Of a stretch of 64,000 nucleotides of DNA, positions 19,088 to 28,482 are shown in pieces. Numbering within the stretch: the stretch's first letter is position 1; each line of letters begins with the position of its first letter. The notes beneath the pieces are model-generated. The model did no database searches, was not told the DNA's origin, and worked only from the letters and a program-made list of their open reading frames with translations. The translations under genes were made by a program, and so were the position numbers. The stretch is taken from positions 124,001-188,000 of the forward strand of contig DASQMC010000026.1 in the NCBI GenBank assembly GCA_035645695.1, given 5' to 3'. This DNA is from JAIVJZ01 sp035645695 (lineage in GTDB: Bacteria; Acidobacteriota; Blastocatellia; Pyrinomonadales; Pyrinomonadaceae).

Positions 19088-19879
19088 ATGTCAACAGTCG
19101 CAGTTAAACAAACGGAAACTTTCGAGATCGGGGGGCGCACCTTCGCCTCGCGCCTGATCATCGGGACGGGGAAGTATCGCACTTTTGAGGAGATGAAGGC
19201 GGCGCATCGCGCGTCGGGCGCGGAGATGGTGACGGTGGCCGTGCGCCGCGTGCCGCTCGACCGCAGCAGCGAGTCGTTCCTCGATCACCTCGACCCGGCG
19301 CTCGCCATCCTGCCAAACACCGCCGGGTGTTACACGGCCGAGGAAGCCGTTCGCACCGCCCGCCTCGCGCGCGAAGCCCTGAACACAGACCTCGTCAAAC
19401 TCGAAGTCATCGGCGACCAGACGACGCTCTTTCCCGATAACGAGCAGACGCTCGCGGCCGCTCGCGTGCTCGTCCGCGAGGGCTTCACGGTGCTCCCGTA
19501 CTTTAGCGACGATCTCATCATGGCGAAGAAGTTGCTCGACGCCGGGTGCGCCGCCGTGATGCCGCTCGCCGCTCCCATCGGCTCGGGTCTCGGCGTGCAG
19601 AACCCCGCGAACCTCTTGATCATGCGCGAGCAATTGCCCGACGCCACCATCATCGTCGACGCGGGCGTAGGCACTGCGAGCGACGCGGCGATTGCGATGG
19701 AACTCGGCGCGGACGCCGTCCTGATGAACACCGCGATTGCCGAAGCGCGCGACGCCGCGCAGATGGCCGACGCGATGCGCCTAGCCATCCGCGCCGGGCG
19801 TCTCGCTTATCTCGCCGGCCGGATGCCGAAACGCCTCTATGCCAGCGCGTCCAGCCCGCTTGCGGGCGTGATCAGGTGA
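19088..19879 (+). CDS. thiG: Thiazole synthase ThiG
   Basis: TIM-barrel enzyme that assembles the thiazole phosphate of thiamine from deoxyxylulose phosphate, dehydroglycine and the ThiS thiocarboxylate. It has 263 residues, the family's usual length. Motifs: LIIGTGKYRTFEEMKAA, VRRVPLD, ILPNTAGCYTAEEAVRTARL, the Schiff-base lysine in DLVKLEVIGDQTTLFPDN, and PLAAPIGSGLGVQNP with VDAGVGTASDAAIAMELGAD. Upstream GGGGAAG serves as a possible ribosome binding site, and TATAAT at 19057-19062 as a -10 box. No TPP riboswitch is visible ahead of it. zapA follows after 15 bp. Confidence 0.96.
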   Translation: MSTVAVKQTETFEIGGRTFASRLIIGTGKYRTFEEMKAAHRASGAEMVTVAVRRVPLDRSSESFLDHLDPALAILPNTAGCYTAEEAVRTARLAREALNTDLVKLEVIGDQTTLFPDNEQTLAAARVLVREGFTVLPYFSDDLIMAKKLLDAGCAAVMPLAAPIGSGLGVQNPANLLIMREQLPDATIIVDAGVGTASDAAIAMELGADAVLMNTAIAEARDAAQMADAMRLAIRAGRLAYLAGRMPKRLYASASSPLAGVIR

Positions 19880-19894
19880 AACGGGTTTTCATTT

Positions 19895-20425
19895 ATGAGC
19901 AGCGACGCTTCCAAGCCTCCCTTAAAATCGGTTGAAGTGAATATCTTCAATCAGGTTTATAGCCTGCGCACGAACCGCGAGATCGAACACATCAAACGCA
20001 TCGCGGGACTTGTGGACGAGCGGATGCGCCTTATCTCCGCGCACACGACGGCGCACGACCTCGCCAAGATCGCCGTCTTCGCCGCGCTCAATATCGCCGA
20101 CGAACTGAGCGACACGCGCGAGCACTACGAGAGAGAAGTTCAGAAATTACTCGCGAGCCAGCCCGAAAGCAGAGACGACACGGAAAGCGCGGCGGTTCCC
20201 CGACAGGAGATCGCACAGGCGGAGGACGCCGCATCCGACGATGCCCCGAAGACCGCCGCGCGCGGATCATGGTTTGAAGACATTTTCGACTCGGACGAAT
20301 CCGATGCCGCAAAGGGACGCAACGAGCGTCTGAGCAGCAAAGTCTCCGCCAAGCTCCAGAGCCTACGCCAGCAGCAGCAGCAAACCAGACAGGAAACCTC
20401 CTTCTCCATCGAAGAAGACAACTAA
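19895..20425 (+). CDS. zapA: Cell division protein ZapA
   Basis: Promotes bundling of FtsZ filaments at the division ring. It has 176 residues. The N-terminal ~95 form the ZapA domain (VEVNIFNQVYSLRTNREIEH, IAGLVDERMRLISAHTTAHD, IAVFAALNIADELSDTREHY), ending in a coiled coil. The remaining 80 residues are acidic and disordered, with one compact motif RGSWFEDIFDSD and a Gln-rich end. ZapA is usually ~100 residues, so the tail is an extension; the short conserved-looking motif may be a docking peptide. It starts 15 bp after thiG. Confidence 0.85.
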   Translation: MSSDASKPPLKSVEVNIFNQVYSLRTNREIEHIKRIAGLVDERMRLISAHTTAHDLAKIAVFAALNIADELSDTREHYEREVQKLLASQPESRDDTESAAVPRQEIAQAEDAASDDAPKTAARGSWFEDIFDSDESDAAKGRNERLSSKVSAKLQSLRQQQQQTRQETSFSIEEDN

Positions 20426-20430
20426 TAAGA

Positions 20431-20510
20431 CAGTGACAGGTGACAAGTTAATTCAGAAACCTTGTCTTTAACTTGTCACCTGTCACCTGTTACCTGTTAC
20501 CTGTCACCTT
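20431..20510. repeat. Inverted heptamer repeat between the convergent genes zapA and the giant surface protein
   Basis: The left arm (20431-20449) is CAGTGACAGGTGACAAGTT, built from the 7-mer GTGACAG. The right arm (about 20466-20510) is a longer tandem of CACCTGT/TACCTGT. The element lies between two convergent stop codons, the only clear case not inside a co-directional gene pair. Confidence 0.8.
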
Positions 20511-23500
20511 TAAGGGTTCGCCGCCTTCGGGCTGACGTTTGAAGTCGTGCCGTTGCGGCGAAAATCCCTCGCGTTGTCGTTCGTGTCGGCGGCGTTAGGA
20601 CTGCGTATGAGATCGTTAGTCGTGCCGCTCGTGAACATAAACAGCGTTCCCTCGCCGTAAGCCGAGAACACGGCCGACGGAGGCGTCGCGCCGCCCTGAT
20701 ACGCAACCCCGTCCAACCGGACGCCGCCGATCTCGATCTTGATGCCGCCCGTCGTGTTGTTGAGATCAAAACCGCCCGTGGCGTCGGCGTTGAAGTCAAC
20801 CGGCACGCCGAAGGTGTCCGCGCCGCCCGCAATGAGAAAATAGCCGTGCGGCCGGATCAGGAATTTGTCGCCCGCCGAGTTGCGGACTGTGAGCGACAGG
20901 GGATTGTTGCCGGAACCTGACGGGCGGAATGTGAGGACGAGGCCGGTGATGTCGAGTGTTTGGCCGGTCGCGTTGTATAGCTCCACGAAATCTCCGCGCG
21001 CCTGCGTGCCGGAGGCGGCGAATGCTACGAGCGCCTCGTTGATAATGATTTGGCCGGCGGCAGGGGCGGGCGGGGCTGTGACGTTCAAAGTTGCGGGCGC
21101 GCTCGTGATATTGCCGGACGCGGCGGTAATGCCGGTCGTCCCGGCCGCTCTGGCGGTCGCCCGCCCGCCCGCGTCGATGGTGGCTACCGCCGCGTCGCTC
21201 GTCGTCCAGTCGAACGAGACGCCCTGCATCTCCTGATTGTTCTCATCGTAAGCCTTTGCATTGAACTCCTGTGTCGCCCCGACGCCGATGGTCGCGGATT
21301 GCGGCTCGATCTCGATCCGTGCGATGTTCCGGGGCGGTGGATTCACCGTAAGTGTCGCCGGGTTACTCGACACACTGCGGCCGCCGTCGTCTTCGGCCGA
21401 AGCCGTGATGCGCGCCGTTCCGCTGGCGCGACCGCCAACCGTCGCTCGCGCTTCGTCGCGCCCTGGGGTGTGTTCAACCGAAACGAGCGCGGCCACCGCC
21501 GGATCATCGGAAGTAAAGTTGATTGAAGAGAACGGGAAAGGCCGTTCGTATTGATCGAACGCCTGCGCCGTGAATTGCTGCGCGCCGCCGACGTTGATCG
21601 TCGCCGTGTCCGGAGACAGGAGAAGGCGCGTGAGGACGGGCGGCGGAGGATTGATCGTCAGCGTCGCCGCGGCCTCAAGCCCGCCCGCGCGGGCGCGAAT
21701 CTGAACGCTACCTGCCGACGCGCCGCGCGCAGTCGTTTCCGCGCCGCTCGCGGGCGCGACGGACGCCTTGCCCGCCGCGCTCGAATCCCAAACGAAGGAA
21801 ACGTTTGATACTTCGACTTCGACGCCGTCGAGCAAGGCGTAAGCCCGCGCGCGGAAAATTTCCGATGCGCCGATCTCGACCGTGGCGACCGCAGGTTCCA
21901 CGGAGAGGCGCGCGAGGGGCGGCGAGTTGAACGACGTGCCGTCGGCGCGTGTACCGGGCGAAAAGGAGCGAGTCGCGGCGTTCGTCGCAAGCGTGTGAGC
22001 GACGAAGTCGCCGCCCGTCGAATTCAGTGCGGCGTCGGGCGAGCGCGTCAAGGATTGATCCGCGGGCGCGGGATGCGCGCCGGGCGCGGCTGTGCCGTAG
22101 CTATGAGACGTAATTGTGACCTCCGACGAGCCGGACGGGAGCTTGAGCGAGACGGAGTCGCCCGCGTCGTTTAATCCGAGCGACGCGGCGGTGAAGATGC
22201 TTGAGCCGCCAAAGGCCGGATCGGCGCGCGGCGGCGTGCCGCCTCCGAAGACGACGAGCGGCGCACGGGCTTCGAGAATAGTGCCCTGGGGGAAGGTGAA
22301 ACGCCTTGCGGTTGCATCTGCGATGACGATGCCGGAGATGTCCACGGGCGACTGCGAAGGGTTAAATAACTCGATGAACTCGTCGTCAACCGAATTGCGC
22401 AGGCCGTCGCGATTGGCGTCGCCCTCGACGGCGTGCGTCGCCGGATCGTCGGGCGGCACGTCGGCGAGTATTTCGTTCAGGACGACGGGGACGCGCACTT
22501 CGAGCGATGCCCGCCCCGCAACCGTGCCGCCCGCCCCGTCCGACACCGAAGCTATGATCGTCGTCGTGCCGATCCCGCCGCCGCGCGCCAGCCCCGCAGG
22601 GTCAACCGTCGCTATGAAAGCGTCGGCGGAAGACCACGAAAATTCAGAACCGCTCGCGACGGGAAGGCCGTCCGGGTCGAAGGCTTGCGCGCTGAATTGA
22701 ACGGCGCGGCCGCGATTGACCGACGCGACGCCGGGCGTGACTTCCACCCTCGCCACTTTCGGTCGCGGCGCAAGCACGTTGAGCCTCGCGGGCGTTGATC
22801 GAACGCCGCGCGCCACGGCCGTAATTTGCGTGTCGCCCGATGCGATTGAACGCGCGAGTCCGTTACCGTCAATCGTCGCAATCGCCGCGTCGCCGGATTG
22901 CCAGCGGAAGACGACGCCTCGAACCTCAATCCCGTTCGCATCGAAGGCGCGCGCCGTGAACTGTTGTTGCGCTCCCCTTTCGATGCTCGCGGACGAAGGC
23001 TCAACCTCGATGCGCGTGATGGGGACGTGGTTGAGAAAGGGCGACCCGTCGACGCGCATGCCGGGCGAGAACAGACGACCGCCGCTCGCGGGCGCGATTC
23101 CGTGAGGTGTAAATTCACCCGCGACATCCGGCGCGCGGGTGAGCGACTGATTGCGGTCGCCGTCGGGTTCGAGCGTGCCGCCGTAAGAGAACGCTTCGAC
23201 GAGTGTTCCCGCCGGGTCGAGGAGTTTGACGATGCTGCCGCCGTTCGTAAGCGACAAACCTCCCGTCGAAGCGGTGAAAACCGTCGCGCCCGCGAACGCC
23301 GTGTGAGCGGGGTCGAACGTGGCCGCTTGCGCGCCGCCGAAGACGACGACCGACGTGCCGGGCGCGATGATTGTACCGGGGGCGAATGTGTGGCGCACAG
23401 TGTCCGCGCCGCCGCTGCCGCGAGTCGTGAGTTGATAGCCGCCGATATTCAGATCAAACGGTGAGGCGTTGACGAGTTCGATGAACTCGTCCTGCGTCGA

Positions 23501-25747
23501 ACTGCGCGTGCCGTCGTGATTGGCGTCGCCAGCCGCGCCGTCCGGCGGGTCTGCGAGAATTTCGTTGAGAACGAGCGCGAGCGGGAAGATCGTCAGACGC
23601 GCCGTCGCGGAAACCTGGCCGGAAGCGGCGGTGATCGAGACTGTCCCGGCCTGTATGCCGCGTGCGACGCCGCCCGCATCGACGGTCGCGATGCTTTCGT
23701 CGGATGAGTTGAAAGTGACGGGCGCACTTGTGATCTCGAAGCCGTCCGCATCACGCACCACGGCAGAGAAACGCATGGAACGGCCGACGCCGAGAGACGA
23801 CGACGCGGGCGCAAGCGCGATGCTCGCGGGGCGGCGCGTGCCGTTGAAAGCGATATGCGCCGGGTTGCTCTCGCGCCCGTCGGCGCGCACGACGAGCGGA
23901 GCGTTTCCTGCTCCGGCGAGCGCGCGCGTGAGTAAGACGTGAATCTCGTCCAGACCGGGCAAATCGGGCGAAGGCAGAACGTTTTCAACGGGTAGAGCGC
24001 GCCCCGCGATTGTGACGACCACGGATTCGGCGCGACGTACGCCGGTCGAGTAGATGATCAGGCGTCGCGGGCGGTCTGCGGCGTCAACGGGATCGAAGGG
24101 GCTGCGCAGGGAGGTCTCCGCGTCGAGCGCGACCGCCGCGCCGCTGCCGTCGCCGCGCTCCGTGAAGACGCCGGGCGCGGCGCGAAGCACCGTGATGAAT
24201 GCGCGCGACTCGCGGCCGTCGTGGTTGAGCGCGACGATTTGAGCCGTGCCGGTTTCGGTTTCCGCAGGGACGTGGAAGTTGATCTGTGTGGGCGAAGCGT
24301 AAAAGAGTTGCGCGCGCCGCCCGTTGACGGTGAGCGATGCGCCGCCGAGCGTTCGGGGAAATGCGCCGTCGGCCGACCGTTGCCCTCGCGCAACGTAGAG
24401 TGCGAGATTGACGCCTCTCACGACCGCGATTTGATCGGGCGCGACGGCTTTCACGGTGGCGGGTTCTTTGCCGAATGTTGCGCCGTGCAGAACTTGCAGG
24501 TTGGCGAAGGATGGCTCGCGGGCGTCGAGACTCGCCAGATAAATCTCGGAGTTGTTGGCGAAGTCGCCGCCGGAAACCGTCTGGCCGAGGACGCGCGGAA
24601 AGTTGAAGGCGACGAGCGACCCGTCTTCGTTGAGAGAAGAGACGACTTCGGCGGTAGCAGTCGCAGGCGCGTCCGTGACGCGGGAAAATTTGCCGTCGGG
24701 GAGATCGTATAGATACAACTCGACGCTCGCGTCCGTGTTGCCGCCGCTGAAGACGTTGCGGCGCGTGGCGAAGGCGATACGCGAGCCGTCGCCGCTGATG
24801 GTCGGGTGCAGCGGAACGTCGGCGGCGCGCGAGCCGAGCGTGGTGATCTGGCGGATTCGCTCGTTGCGGCCGTCGTAGAGAAAAACCTGCGTCGTGCGCG
24901 CGGCCGTCCGCGCCGAATAAACTACGCGTCGCCCGTCGTCGCTGATCGCGCGGCCGTAGGTCAGCGACAGTTCTTCAACGTCGCCCGCGATGACGCGCGT
25001 GGAGCTACCCGCGCGTTCAAACAACATTAAATCGCGCGTGTGCGAAGCCTCGCCGCCCGCTGTTCGAGCATCGAGGATGAAAGCGATGCGCGAGCCGTCG
25101 CCGCTGATCTTGGCGTCGCTTGAGCCGGGCGTGTGCGTTGTGTCTGTGATTTGGGTGATGGTGCCGGTCGTGTGGTCGTAGAGGAATATTTCGAGGTTCG
25201 CATCTGCATTTGCGCCCGTGAGGTCGCGATTGGAGGCGAAGGCAATGAGCGAGCCGTCTTCGGAGATCGAGGGCTGGAAATTTCCGTGGGCAGCGCGCTC
25301 GGCCGGGTCGCGGGGCGTCGTGTGAGTGATTTGTTGCAGGCTCTCGCCGTCGAATAAAAATATCTCGGAATTACCGTCGGCGTTTTTGCCCGTGAGGTTT
25401 TCGCGGCTGGCGAAGGCGATGCGCGAGCCGTCGCGCGACATGGCCGGAGAGGGCGCGCGCGATGCCGCCACTTCCTTGAAAGTTGCGCTTTCCGCCGACA
25501 GGTCAACGCTAAGAGTGTGAAAACCCGTCGCGCCGCCTGTTCCCGTAAAGACGGCGTTTGATTCAAAGGCGATGCGTCGCCCGTCGCCGCTGATGGTGGG
25601 ATTGAGGTTGAGAGCGTGTTCGGGCGTCACGGTGATGCGGCGTGCCGCGCCGGTTTGCGAGCGCACGGCCGCAGTAGTAGCAGCCCACAGGCAGAGCGCG
25701 AGCGCGGCGAGGAAGAAGGCGAAGAGTCGCCTTGCGTGAGTGTTCAA
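20510..25747 (-). CDS. Giant secreted multidomain protein (PD40 propeller, TIGR03437-like, Ig-like and lamin-tail domains)
   Basis: 1745 residues, with a TTG start preceded by AGGAG at eight bases and a signal peptide ending near residue 30. Order: seven PD40/TolB-type propeller blades with SGDGSRIAF-like motifs at about 53, 104, 162, 216, 269, 318 and 374; a TIGR03437-like segment at about 420-635 (VNGRRAQLFYASPTQINFHV); a Big_2-type Ig-like domain at 640-722; a lamin-tail domain at 724-855 (LVLNEILADPPDG, DEFIELVNAS); two Big_2 at 908-1087; a lamin-tail domain at 1090-1230; three Big_2 at 1280-1557; and a last lamin-tail domain at 1566-1690. The architecture suggests a cell-surface or extracellular protein that binds ligands or assembles. 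No catalytic motif is seen. Its promoter was not identified. Confidence 0.9.
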   Translation of the reverse strand: MNTHARRLFAFFLAALALCLWAATTAAVRSQTGAARRITVTPEHALNLNPTISGDGRRIAFESNAVFTGTGGATGFHTLSVDLSAESATFKEVAASRAPSPAMSRDGSRIAFASRENLTGKNADGNSEIFLFDGESLQQITHTTPRDPAERAAHGNFQPSISEDGSLIAFASNRDLTGANADANLEIFLYDHTTGTITQITDTTHTPGSSDAKISGDGSRIAFILDARTAGGEASHTRDLMLFERAGSSTRVIAGDVEELSLTYGRAISDDGRRVVYSARTAARTTQVFLYDGRNERIRQITTLGSRAADVPLHPTISGDGSRIAFATRRNVFSGGNTDASVELYLYDLPDGKFSRVTDAPATATAEVVSSLNEDGSLVAFNFPRVLGQTVSGGDFANNSEIYLASLDAREPSFANLQVLHGATFGKEPATVKAVAPDQIAVVRGVNLALYVARGQRSADGAFPRTLGGASLTVNGRRAQLFYASPTQINFHVPAETETGTAQIVALNHDGRESRAFITVLRAAPGVFTERGDGSGAAVALDAETSLRSPFDPVDAADRPRRLIIYSTGVRRAESVVVTIAGRALPVENVLPSPDLPGLDEIHVLLTRALAGAGNAPLVVRADGRESNPAHIAFNGTRRPASIALAPASSSLGVGRSMRFSAVVRDADGFEITSAPVTFNSSDESIATVDAGGVARGIQAGTVSITAASGQVSATARLTIFPLALVLNEILADPPDGAAGDANHDGTRSSTQDEFIELVNASPFDLNIGGYQLTTRGSGGADTVRHTFAPGTIIAPGTSVVVFGGAQAATFDPAHTAFAGATVFTASTGGLSLTNGGSIVKLLDPAGTLVEAFSYGGTLEPDGDRNQSLTRAPDVAGEFTPHGIAPASGGRLFSPGMRVDGSPFLNHVPITRIEVEPSSASIERGAQQQFTARAFDANGIEVRGVVFRWQSGDAAIATIDGNGLARSIASGDTQITAVARGVRSTPARLNVLAPRPKVARVEVTPGVASVNRGRAVQFSAQAFDPDGLPVASGSEFSWSSADAFIATVDPAGLARGGGIGTTTIIASVSDGAGGTVAGRASLEVRVPVVLNEILADVPPDDPATHAVEGDANRDGLRNSVDDEFIELFNPSQSPVDISGIVIADATARRFTFPQGTILEARAPLVVFGGGTPPRADPAFGGSSIFTAASLGLNDAGDSVSLKLPSGSSEVTITSHSYGTAAPGAHPAPADQSLTRSPDAALNSTGGDFVAHTLATNAATRSFSPGTRADGTSFNSPPLARLSVEPAVATVEIGASEIFRARAYALLDGVEVEVSNVSFVWDSSAAGKASVAPASGAETTARGASAGSVQIRARAGGLEAAATLTINPPPPVLTRLLLSPDTATINVGGAQQFTAQAFDQYERPFPFSSINFTSDDPAVAALVSVEHTPGRDEARATVGGRASGTARITASAEDDGGRSVSSNPATLTVNPPPRNIARIEIEPQSATIGVGATQEFNAKAYDENNQEMQGVSFDWTTSDAAVATIDAGGRATARAAGTTGITAASGNITSAPATLNVTAPPAPAAGQIIINEALVAFAASGTQARGDFVELYNATGQTLDITGLVLTFRPSGSGNNPLSLTVRNSAGDKFLIRPHGYFLIAGGADTFGVPVDFNADATGGFDLNNTTGGIKIEIGGVRLDGVAYQGGATPPSAVFSAYGEGTLFMFTSGTTNDLIRSPNAADTNDNARDFRRNGTTSNVSPKAANP

Positions 25748-26020
25748 GGTCGTGCTCCTGAACGGCGCGCGGACGCGGGGGTTGCCGCCGGGCGAGCCGG
25801 TGCGGATGGTTGTTTACAGGGGCGTGGACGGGTGGGTCGAGCGGTTCGGCAACGAGAGCAGACGAATTTGCGCTGATGCCGTCAGGTCGCGCGGCGCGTT
25901 AAAAAATGCAGTCTGAGGTTAACGCCGCCCGCGCGCGTGTCTCCTAAGCTTGTCGCGCGGCATTCTACAACCGGGCGCGAAAAATACAAGCGAAAGTTGC
26001 TGACAAAAAAGTTGCAGCGG
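25748..26020. other. Non-coding spacer upstream of the giant surface protein
   Basis: 273 bp between two minus-strand genes. It holds the AGGAG ribosome binding site of the downstream protein (25756-25760). The part near 25910-26010 is less GC-rich than the genes around it and may contain its promoter, but no box pair is convincing. There is no hairpin, repeat or reading frame I would support. Confidence 0.5.
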
Positions 26021-27916
26021 TTAACCGGCCGCGCCCGTCGTTTCGCCGCGCGCGCCGAACTCGGGCAGCGCTTCGAACACTTCGAGGGCGTAGCGGACGT
26101 TGTTGAAAGGGGCGGACACCTGAACGCCTTGAATGAGATCGCGTACTTCGAGCAGGGATTCGCGCGCGATCTGTAAGCCCTCGTCGCGGGCGGCCTCTTT
26201 GCCGATGTCGGAGGCGCGGCGCATGCGTTCCATGATCTCGGGCGTGACGCGCACGCCCGGCACTTCGTTGTGCAAAAACTCGGCGTTGCGATAAGAGACG
26301 AGCGGCCAGATTCCGGCGACGACGGGGATGCGCACGTGCTCGATCATTTTCAGGAAGTCGCGCAGTTGTCCCACGTCGAAGACGGGTTGCGTGATGGCAT
26401 ACTCCGCTCCCGCTTCGACCTTGTACTCGAAACGCTTGATCTCCTCTTCGAGGTTGATCGCGCCGGGGTTGACGCCGACGCCGATGCAGAAAGAGGTCGG
26501 GCAGCCGATAGGGTTGTTGCCGAGGTCGAGGCCGTGATTGAGCTTGTTGACCATGTTGGTCAGGCCGATGGAATCGATGTCGAAGACGGCCGTGGCGTCC
26601 GGGTAAGGCCCCATCTTCGGCGGGTCGCCGGTGATCAAAAGAAGGTTATGGAGGCCGAGCGCGGCCGCGCCGAGCAGGTCGGACATCATGCCGAGCAGGT
26701 TGCGGTCGCGGCAACAATAGTGGAGCACGGCTTCGAGGCCGATCTCGCGTTCGACGAGCAGCGCGGTGGCTTGTGCGCTCATGCGCGTCTGCGCGCGCGG
26801 CCCGTCGGGGATGTTGACGGCGTTGACTCCGGCGGTCTTGAGCAGTCGAATTTGATCGAGCGTCTTGGCGGCGTCGCAGCCTTTCGGCGGCAGCACTTCG
26901 ACGGTCGTCACGAACTCGCCGTTCGTCAGACGCCGCGCCCAGTTGGAACGCTCCGCCATCGGCACGACCTGAATGTCCGAGGGCTGCAATTCCTCTATGC
27001 GCGCGGGTTGCTCGGGCTTGAACGCGATGCGCTGCTTGCGCGGCGAGGCGGCGCGCACGGCGTCGGAGATGAGCCTGATGTGCGCGGGCATCGTGCCGCA
27101 GCAGCCGCCGATGACCTTGACGCCCGCCTGAATCAGACGCTTCGCGTACTTCGCCATGTACTCCGGCGAACTCATGTAAAACTGCCGCCCATGCACGTCG
27201 CGCGGCAAACCGGCGTTGGGCTGCGCGGACAACTTCTTGTCCGTCACCTTGCGCATCTTCTCGATGGCCGTGAGCACATCGGCCGGGCCGACGCCGCAAT
27301 TAAGGCCGATCACGTCCGCGCCCCATTCGTCGAGGCGCGTGGCGAGCACTTCGGGCGTCGTGCCGTAAGAGGTGTTGCCGTCGCCGAGGATCGTCATCTG
27401 CGCGACGACCGGCAGGTCGCATAGCTCGCGCACCGCGGCCAGAGCCTGACGTATCTCCGAGATGTCGGAGAAGGTTTCAAGGACGAACATATCGACGTTT
27501 CCTTCGAGCAGCGCGGAGACCTGCTGCTTGAACATCTCTTTCGCCTCGTTGAAAGAGGTGGGGCCGTAAGGTTCGATGCGCAGGCCGAGCGGGCCGATTG
27601 CGCCGGCGACGTAGCAGCGTTCGCAGGCGGCTTCGCGCGCCAGTCGCGCGGCGGTGATGTTGATCTCGCGGAGGTTCGCCTCCAACCCGTACTGCTGTAG
27701 ATTGTGCGCCGTCGCGCCGAAGGTGTTCGTCTCGATCACGTCCGCGCCCGCGCGCACGTACTCCTGATGCACCTCGCGCACGAGATCGGGGTTCGTCAGG
27801 TTCAATTCGTCGTACGAGCGGTTGATGTAAATGCCCTTGGCGTAAAGCATCGTGCCCATTGCGCCGTCAAACACCGTGATCTGATCGCTCGAAAGCAGGT
27901 CGCGAAAGTTTTCCAT
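26021..27916 (-). CDS. Bifunctional homocysteine S-methyltransferase / methylenetetrahydrofolate reductase
   Basis: 631 residues, a fusion of the type known from Bacillus YitJ. Residues ~1-290 are a homocysteine methyltransferase domain (FDGAMGTMLYAKGIYINRSY, VIETNTFGATAHNL) with the zinc ligands in GLNCGVGP and VIGGCCGTMPAHIR. Residues ~320-610 are an MTHFR-like TIM barrel (EVLPPKGCDAAKTL, LLITGDPPKMG, EYAITQPVFDVGQLRDF). It would make methyl-THF and/or methylate homocysteine, without the cobalamin domain of MetH. It is preceded by a promoter, a SAM-II-type riboswitch and a terminator, which fits feedback by SAM. Confidence 0.92.
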   Translation of the reverse strand: MENFRDLLSSDQITVFDGAMGTMLYAKGIYINRSYDELNLTNPDLVREVHQEYVRAGADVIETNTFGATAHNLQQYGLEANLREINITAARLAREAACERCYVAGAIGPLGLRIEPYGPTSFNEAKEMFKQQVSALLEGNVDMFVLETFSDISEIRQALAAVRELCDLPVVAQMTILGDGNTSYGTTPEVLATRLDEWGADVIGLNCGVGPADVLTAIEKMRKVTDKKLSAQPNAGLPRDVHGRQFYMSSPEYMAKYAKRLIQAGVKVIGGCCGTMPAHIRLISDAVRAASPRKQRIAFKPEQPARIEELQPSDIQVVPMAERSNWARRLTNGEFVTTVEVLPPKGCDAAKTLDQIRLLKTAGVNAVNIPDGPRAQTRMSAQATALLVEREIGLEAVLHYCCRDRNLLGMMSDLLGAAALGLHNLLLITGDPPKMGPYPDATAVFDIDSIGLTNMVNKLNHGLDLGNNPIGCPTSFCIGVGVNPGAINLEEEIKRFEYKVEAGAEYAITQPVFDVGQLRDFLKMIEHVRIPVVAGIWPLVSYRNAEFLHNEVPGVRVTPEIMERMRRASDIGKEAARDEGLQIARESLLEVRDLIQGVQVSAPFNNVRYALEVFEALPEFGARGETTGAAG

Positions 27917-27917
27917 A

Positions 27918-28022
27918 GAGAGGCTGTCCGTTGTCCGTGGTCAGTGGTCAGTTGTTCGCCATCATCTTTAGCGACCCGTTTGGGGAGTCACAAAACAACG
28001 GACAACTGACCACGGACAACGG
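27918..28022. repeat. Inverted heptamer repeat in the leader of the methionine fusion gene
   Basis: Left arm CTGTCCGTTGTCCGTGGTCA (from about 27924) followed by GTGGTCAGTTGTT; right arm (about 27993-28022) ACAACGGACAACTGACCACG and further. The centre contains TCTTTAGCGACCCGTTTGGG and GAGTCACAA, related to the centres at 3646-3753 and 10849-10947. It lies between the riboswitch terminator and the start codon, so it would be transcribed only when the riboswitch reads through. Confidence 0.85.
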
Positions 28023-28024
28023 AC

Positions 28025-28060
28025 AAAATAAAAAATCCCGCGCCAAACAACGCGGGACTT
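28025..28060 (-). terminator. Intrinsic terminator linked to the SAM-II riboswitch
   Basis: On the minus strand a perfect seven-base-pair stem TCCCGCG/CGCGGGA (28051-28057 with 28036-28042) with an eight-base loop is followed by TTTTTTATTTT. It lies about 45 bases after the aptamer and about 110 bases before the start codon of the methionine fusion gene. That is the position expected of an expression platform acting by premature termination. Confidence 0.85.
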
Positions 28061-28103
28061 CAAAAAATCGTCTCGAAGTAGGTGGCGCTTCGATTGAAGT
28101 GCC

Positions 28104-28158
28104 GTGCTGTTTAGCTGTTTATTTTATGTGGCCGCAAGTCGCCTTAACTCACCACGTC
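28104..28158 (-). promoter_or_regulatory. SAM-II-type riboswitch aptamer
   Basis: The minus strand, read from 28158, begins GACGTGGTGAGTTAAGGCGA and continues CTTGCGGCCACATAAAATAA then ACAGCTAAACAGC. This matches the SAM-II (metA/metX) layout I remember: a short P1 (GTGG with CCAC), a U/A-rich TGANTTAA loop strand, the TTGC element, then an A-rich stretch ending in GCTAAA that forms the pseudoknot. It sits seven or so bases after the predicted transcription start and ahead of an intrinsic terminator, upstream of a methionine-synthesis gene. All three agree with the call. SAM-V shares the core and is a possible alternative. Confidence 0.75.
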
Positions 28159-28172
28159 TTTTTTCAAACGCG

Positions 28173-28202
28173 CTTATACGCCCGACCGGCAGCGACTGTC
28201 AA
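28173..28202 (-). promoter_or_regulatory. Sigma70-like promoter of the methionine fusion gene
   Basis: On the minus strand TTGACA (28197-28202) is separated by 18 bases from TATAAG (28173-28178). The predicted start of transcription falls near 28166, immediately ahead of the riboswitch aptamer. Confidence 0.7.
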
Positions 28203-28482
28203 GCGACGCGCCCGCCGGGCGGGGCTGAGCATTTAACAGACTTTGAAACCGGGCGGCGCTCCTTGAAACTGTGCGCGCGAGCCTTGCGTATCAACCGTGA
28301 ATCTCCTTGACAGGCGCGGTCGATTTTGGCTGAATGCTTCCAGCGCTCAAAAGTTAACCGCATACTTCTCCCCGAACTTTCAAAGTGACGCCGGAACTCG
28401 CGCGCACGCGGCCGTGCGAGTCTGAACCGGCCATAGTAAAGTAATGACACCGCATCAACTTAACTTGCAGGAGAAATCCATA
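28203..28482. other. Divergent spacer between the riboswitch promoter and the peptidase gene
   Basis: 280 bp. For the plus strand, TTGACA at 28307-28312 followed after 17 bases by CTGAAT is a weak promoter candidate. The AGGAG at about 28470 is the ribosome binding site of the peptidase. No other structure is seen. Confidence 0.4.
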
